A DNA stretch of 64,000 bases from Sphingopyxis sp. CCNWLW2 (GTDB taxonomy: Bacteria > Pseudomonadota > Alphaproteobacteria > Sphingomonadales > Sphingomonadaceae). The notes below the pieces were generated by a model. It was given only the letters and a program-made list of their open reading frames with translations, did no database searches and was not told the DNA's origin. The position numbers were made by a program, and so were the translations under genes. The stretch spans positions 372,001 through 436,000 of the forward strand of contig NZ_JBAWKJ010000001.1 of the NCBI RefSeq assembly GCF_037095755.1. Direction: 5' to 3'. Shown piece after piece: positions 62,945-64,000 of this stretch; positions within the stretch are counted from its first letter, which is position 1; every line of letters starts with the position of its first letter.

Positions 62945-63862
62945 TCAGCGTGCGGTCACCGCGATGGAGATCACGTCGCTGTACACGCCGGCGCGGCGAT
63001 CGGAGGTATTGCCGATCAGGAACTGGATCGGCAGCGCATCGCGACGGAGGTTGCCCTGCGTTGAGCCGGATATGGTGCGCATGCCCGTCAGATTGACGGC
63101 GTTTCCGCCGATCGCGAGGCTATAGGGCACATACCATTCGCTCGAACCGAGACGCAGGCGGCCCGAATTGGCCGAAGTGACGCTGAGGTCGTAGGACCCG
63201 GTGCTGGCGACGCGAAGCTGGAGCGGCACCGGCGCGACGCCGGGCCGCAGTTCGCCAAGGTCGACGACCGCATGCCCATCGCTCATCGTATAGGCACCGG
63301 CGAGACCGATCCGCGCCGAAGGCAGCACATCGATGCCAAGCACGATGCGCGTGCCGCCGAGCGAACGGAAATTGCCGTCCTGCGCTTCCAGCGTCACGTC
63401 CTGGGTAAAGGTGCCCGATTCCTTCACATCGTCGGGATCGGCAACCAGCTTGAAGAGCAAGGTGCGCGAGGCATTGGCGCCGAGTGTCAGCATCCGCTGC
63501 GACGGAGCCCGCTGCGTCCGCCCGACGCGCGGCGTCACATCCTGCGTGTCGGTCAGGTTGAGCAGGGCATAGCCGATCGGCTTTCCCGTGCCCTTCGACA
63601 GGCCAAAGGGCGGCTGGCTCAGTTCGAAGGTCGGGGTGAAGCGGCATTCCGCCGTGCCTTCGTTGACGAAGGTGACCCCGAATGTTCCTTCGGGAATCGC
63701 GCTGTCGAACGGGTCATAGCCCTGAATCAGCCAGCTTGTCGGCGTCGCGTTGGCACGGATGAGGCAATCGGCGCCGCGGATGTTGGCACCCGGCGCCGGC
63801 GCCTGCGCGTGAAGCGGCACAGCGAGGAAGGCCGCGGCGAGGAACAGAGTATGGCGCAGCAT
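62945..63862 (-). CDS. Exported beta-rich protein of a pilus-like operon
   Basis: The 305-residue protein has a signal peptide ending LHAQ (about residue 20) and then a beta-rich sequence of two similar-looking halves, each with spaced Gly/Asn/Thr residues (FGVTFVNEGTAECRFTP, then VPLQLRVASTGSYDLSVTSANSG). No domain is recognised; the look is of an immunoglobulin-like secreted protein, for example a pilus tip or coat component. AGGAGG five bases before the ATG at 63862 is a textbook ribosome-binding site within the preceding stop region, so translation is coupled to the upstream gene. Gene context suggests fimbria-like export. Confidence 0.6.
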   Translation of the reverse strand: MLRHTLFLAAAFLAVPLHAQAPAPGANIRGADCLIRANATPTSWLIQGYDPFDSAIPEGTFGVTFVNEGTAECRFTPTFELSQPPFGLSKGTGKPIGYALLNLTDTQDVTPRVGRTQRAPSQRMLTLGANASRTLLFKLVADPDDVKESGTFTQDVTLEAQDGNFRSLGGTRIVLGIDVLPSARIGLAGAYTMSDGHAVVDLGELRPGVAPVPLQLRVASTGSYDLSVTSANSGRLRLGSSEWYVPYSLAIGGNAVNLTGMRTISGSTQGNLRRDALPIQFLIGNTSDRRAGVYSDVISIAVTAR

Positions 63863-63870
63863 AATGCCTC

Positions 63871-64000
63871 CTAATTTTTCGTACCGGGGCGAACGGTGCC
63901 AAGGTTCAATAGACCATCGGTGTCCGCAGGTACTGTGAATTCGAAACTCCGGTCGATCGTGCCGTTCGCGCCATAGGTTTCCACCAGATAGCGGCGGCCC
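63871..64000 (-). CDS. C-terminal end of an uncharacterised exported protein (truncated by window)
   Basis: Reading from the right edge, an open frame of about 42 codons ends at TAG 63871-63873. The visible end includes RRYLVETYGANGTIDRSFEF, TVPADTDGLLNLGTVRPG and a Thr-Lys-Asn C-terminus, a beta-rich sequence. As it is translationally coupled to two exported proteins it may be the end of an outer-membrane usher (TcfC/FimD type) or a large secreted pilus protein; the visible part is too short to tell. Confidence 0.5.
   Translation of the reverse strand, partial: GRRYLVETYGANGTIDRSFEFTVPADTDGLLNLGTVRPGTKN

Overview
The window looks like chromosomal core sequence from an alphaproteobacterium of the Sphingomonadaceae (Sphingopyxis/Sphingomonas type). 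The reasons are a high GC content, a serine palmitoyltransferase with its own acyl carrier protein, a SciP-type regulator, PhyR/NepR general stress proteins, a split MetH, and sphingomonad-style intergenic palindromes. The genus is inferred from gene content, not from a database comparison. I see no prophage, plasmid, rRNA operon, transposase or CRISPR array.

Layout. 1-6.7 kb: end of a dicarboxylate symporter gene, then an overlapping operon for an AmpG-like permease, a serine hydrolase and a PBP4-type carboxypeptidase, facing a penicillin-acylase-family hydrolase. 7.1-14.5 kb: a large TonB-dependent receptor, MaoC hydratase, SciP-like regulator, two small hypothetical genes, tRNA-Gln(TTG), IlvE and a MarR regulator. 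14.5-22.5 kb: ProC, a PafA-type phosphatase, a DsbD-like reductase, TlyA, TspO, UbiK, YbjN and a beta-helix protein. 22.7-28.9 kb: a methionine/one-carbon operon (ArsR-methyltransferase regulator, MetF, split MetH, GNAT) with an excellent inverted-repeat operator at its head. 29-31.8 kb: two paralogous Ala-rich lipoproteins, a third small lipoprotein, a DJ-1/PfpI protein and a glutaminyl cyclase. 31.9-34.1 kb: groES-groEL under a perfect CIRCE element.

34.1-47.7 kb is the most interesting part, an envelope-lipid neighbourhood: a MATE exporter, a PycTM/DUF5706 membrane protein, ACP plus serine palmitoyltransferase, a hybrid histidine kinase, an operon of a DUF2141 protein, a lipid kinase and a nucleotidyltransferase-like protein, then LptF-LptG, a fatty-acid desaturase and a GNAT-fold protein. 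Sphingomonads are known to carry glycosphingolipids in place of LPS, so these genes may together make, modify and export sphingolipids. That grouping is my inference.

47.7-64 kb: a DUF1800/DUF1501 pair, Xth, ErpA, an M23 peptidase, a DUF455 protein, Bcp, GlnE, the PhyR/NepR stress switch (NepR is only 56 aa and EcfG is absent here), Tgt, a hemerythrin gene with a perfect EcfG-type promoter, a PAS-GGDEF-EAL-PilZ protein, a PilZ-HTH regulator, and the end of a secreted pilus-like operon that runs off the window.

Most genes are tightly packed, often with 1-4 bp overlaps. Start codons were chosen from signal peptides, ribosome-binding sites and family N-termini where the longest frame looked too long.
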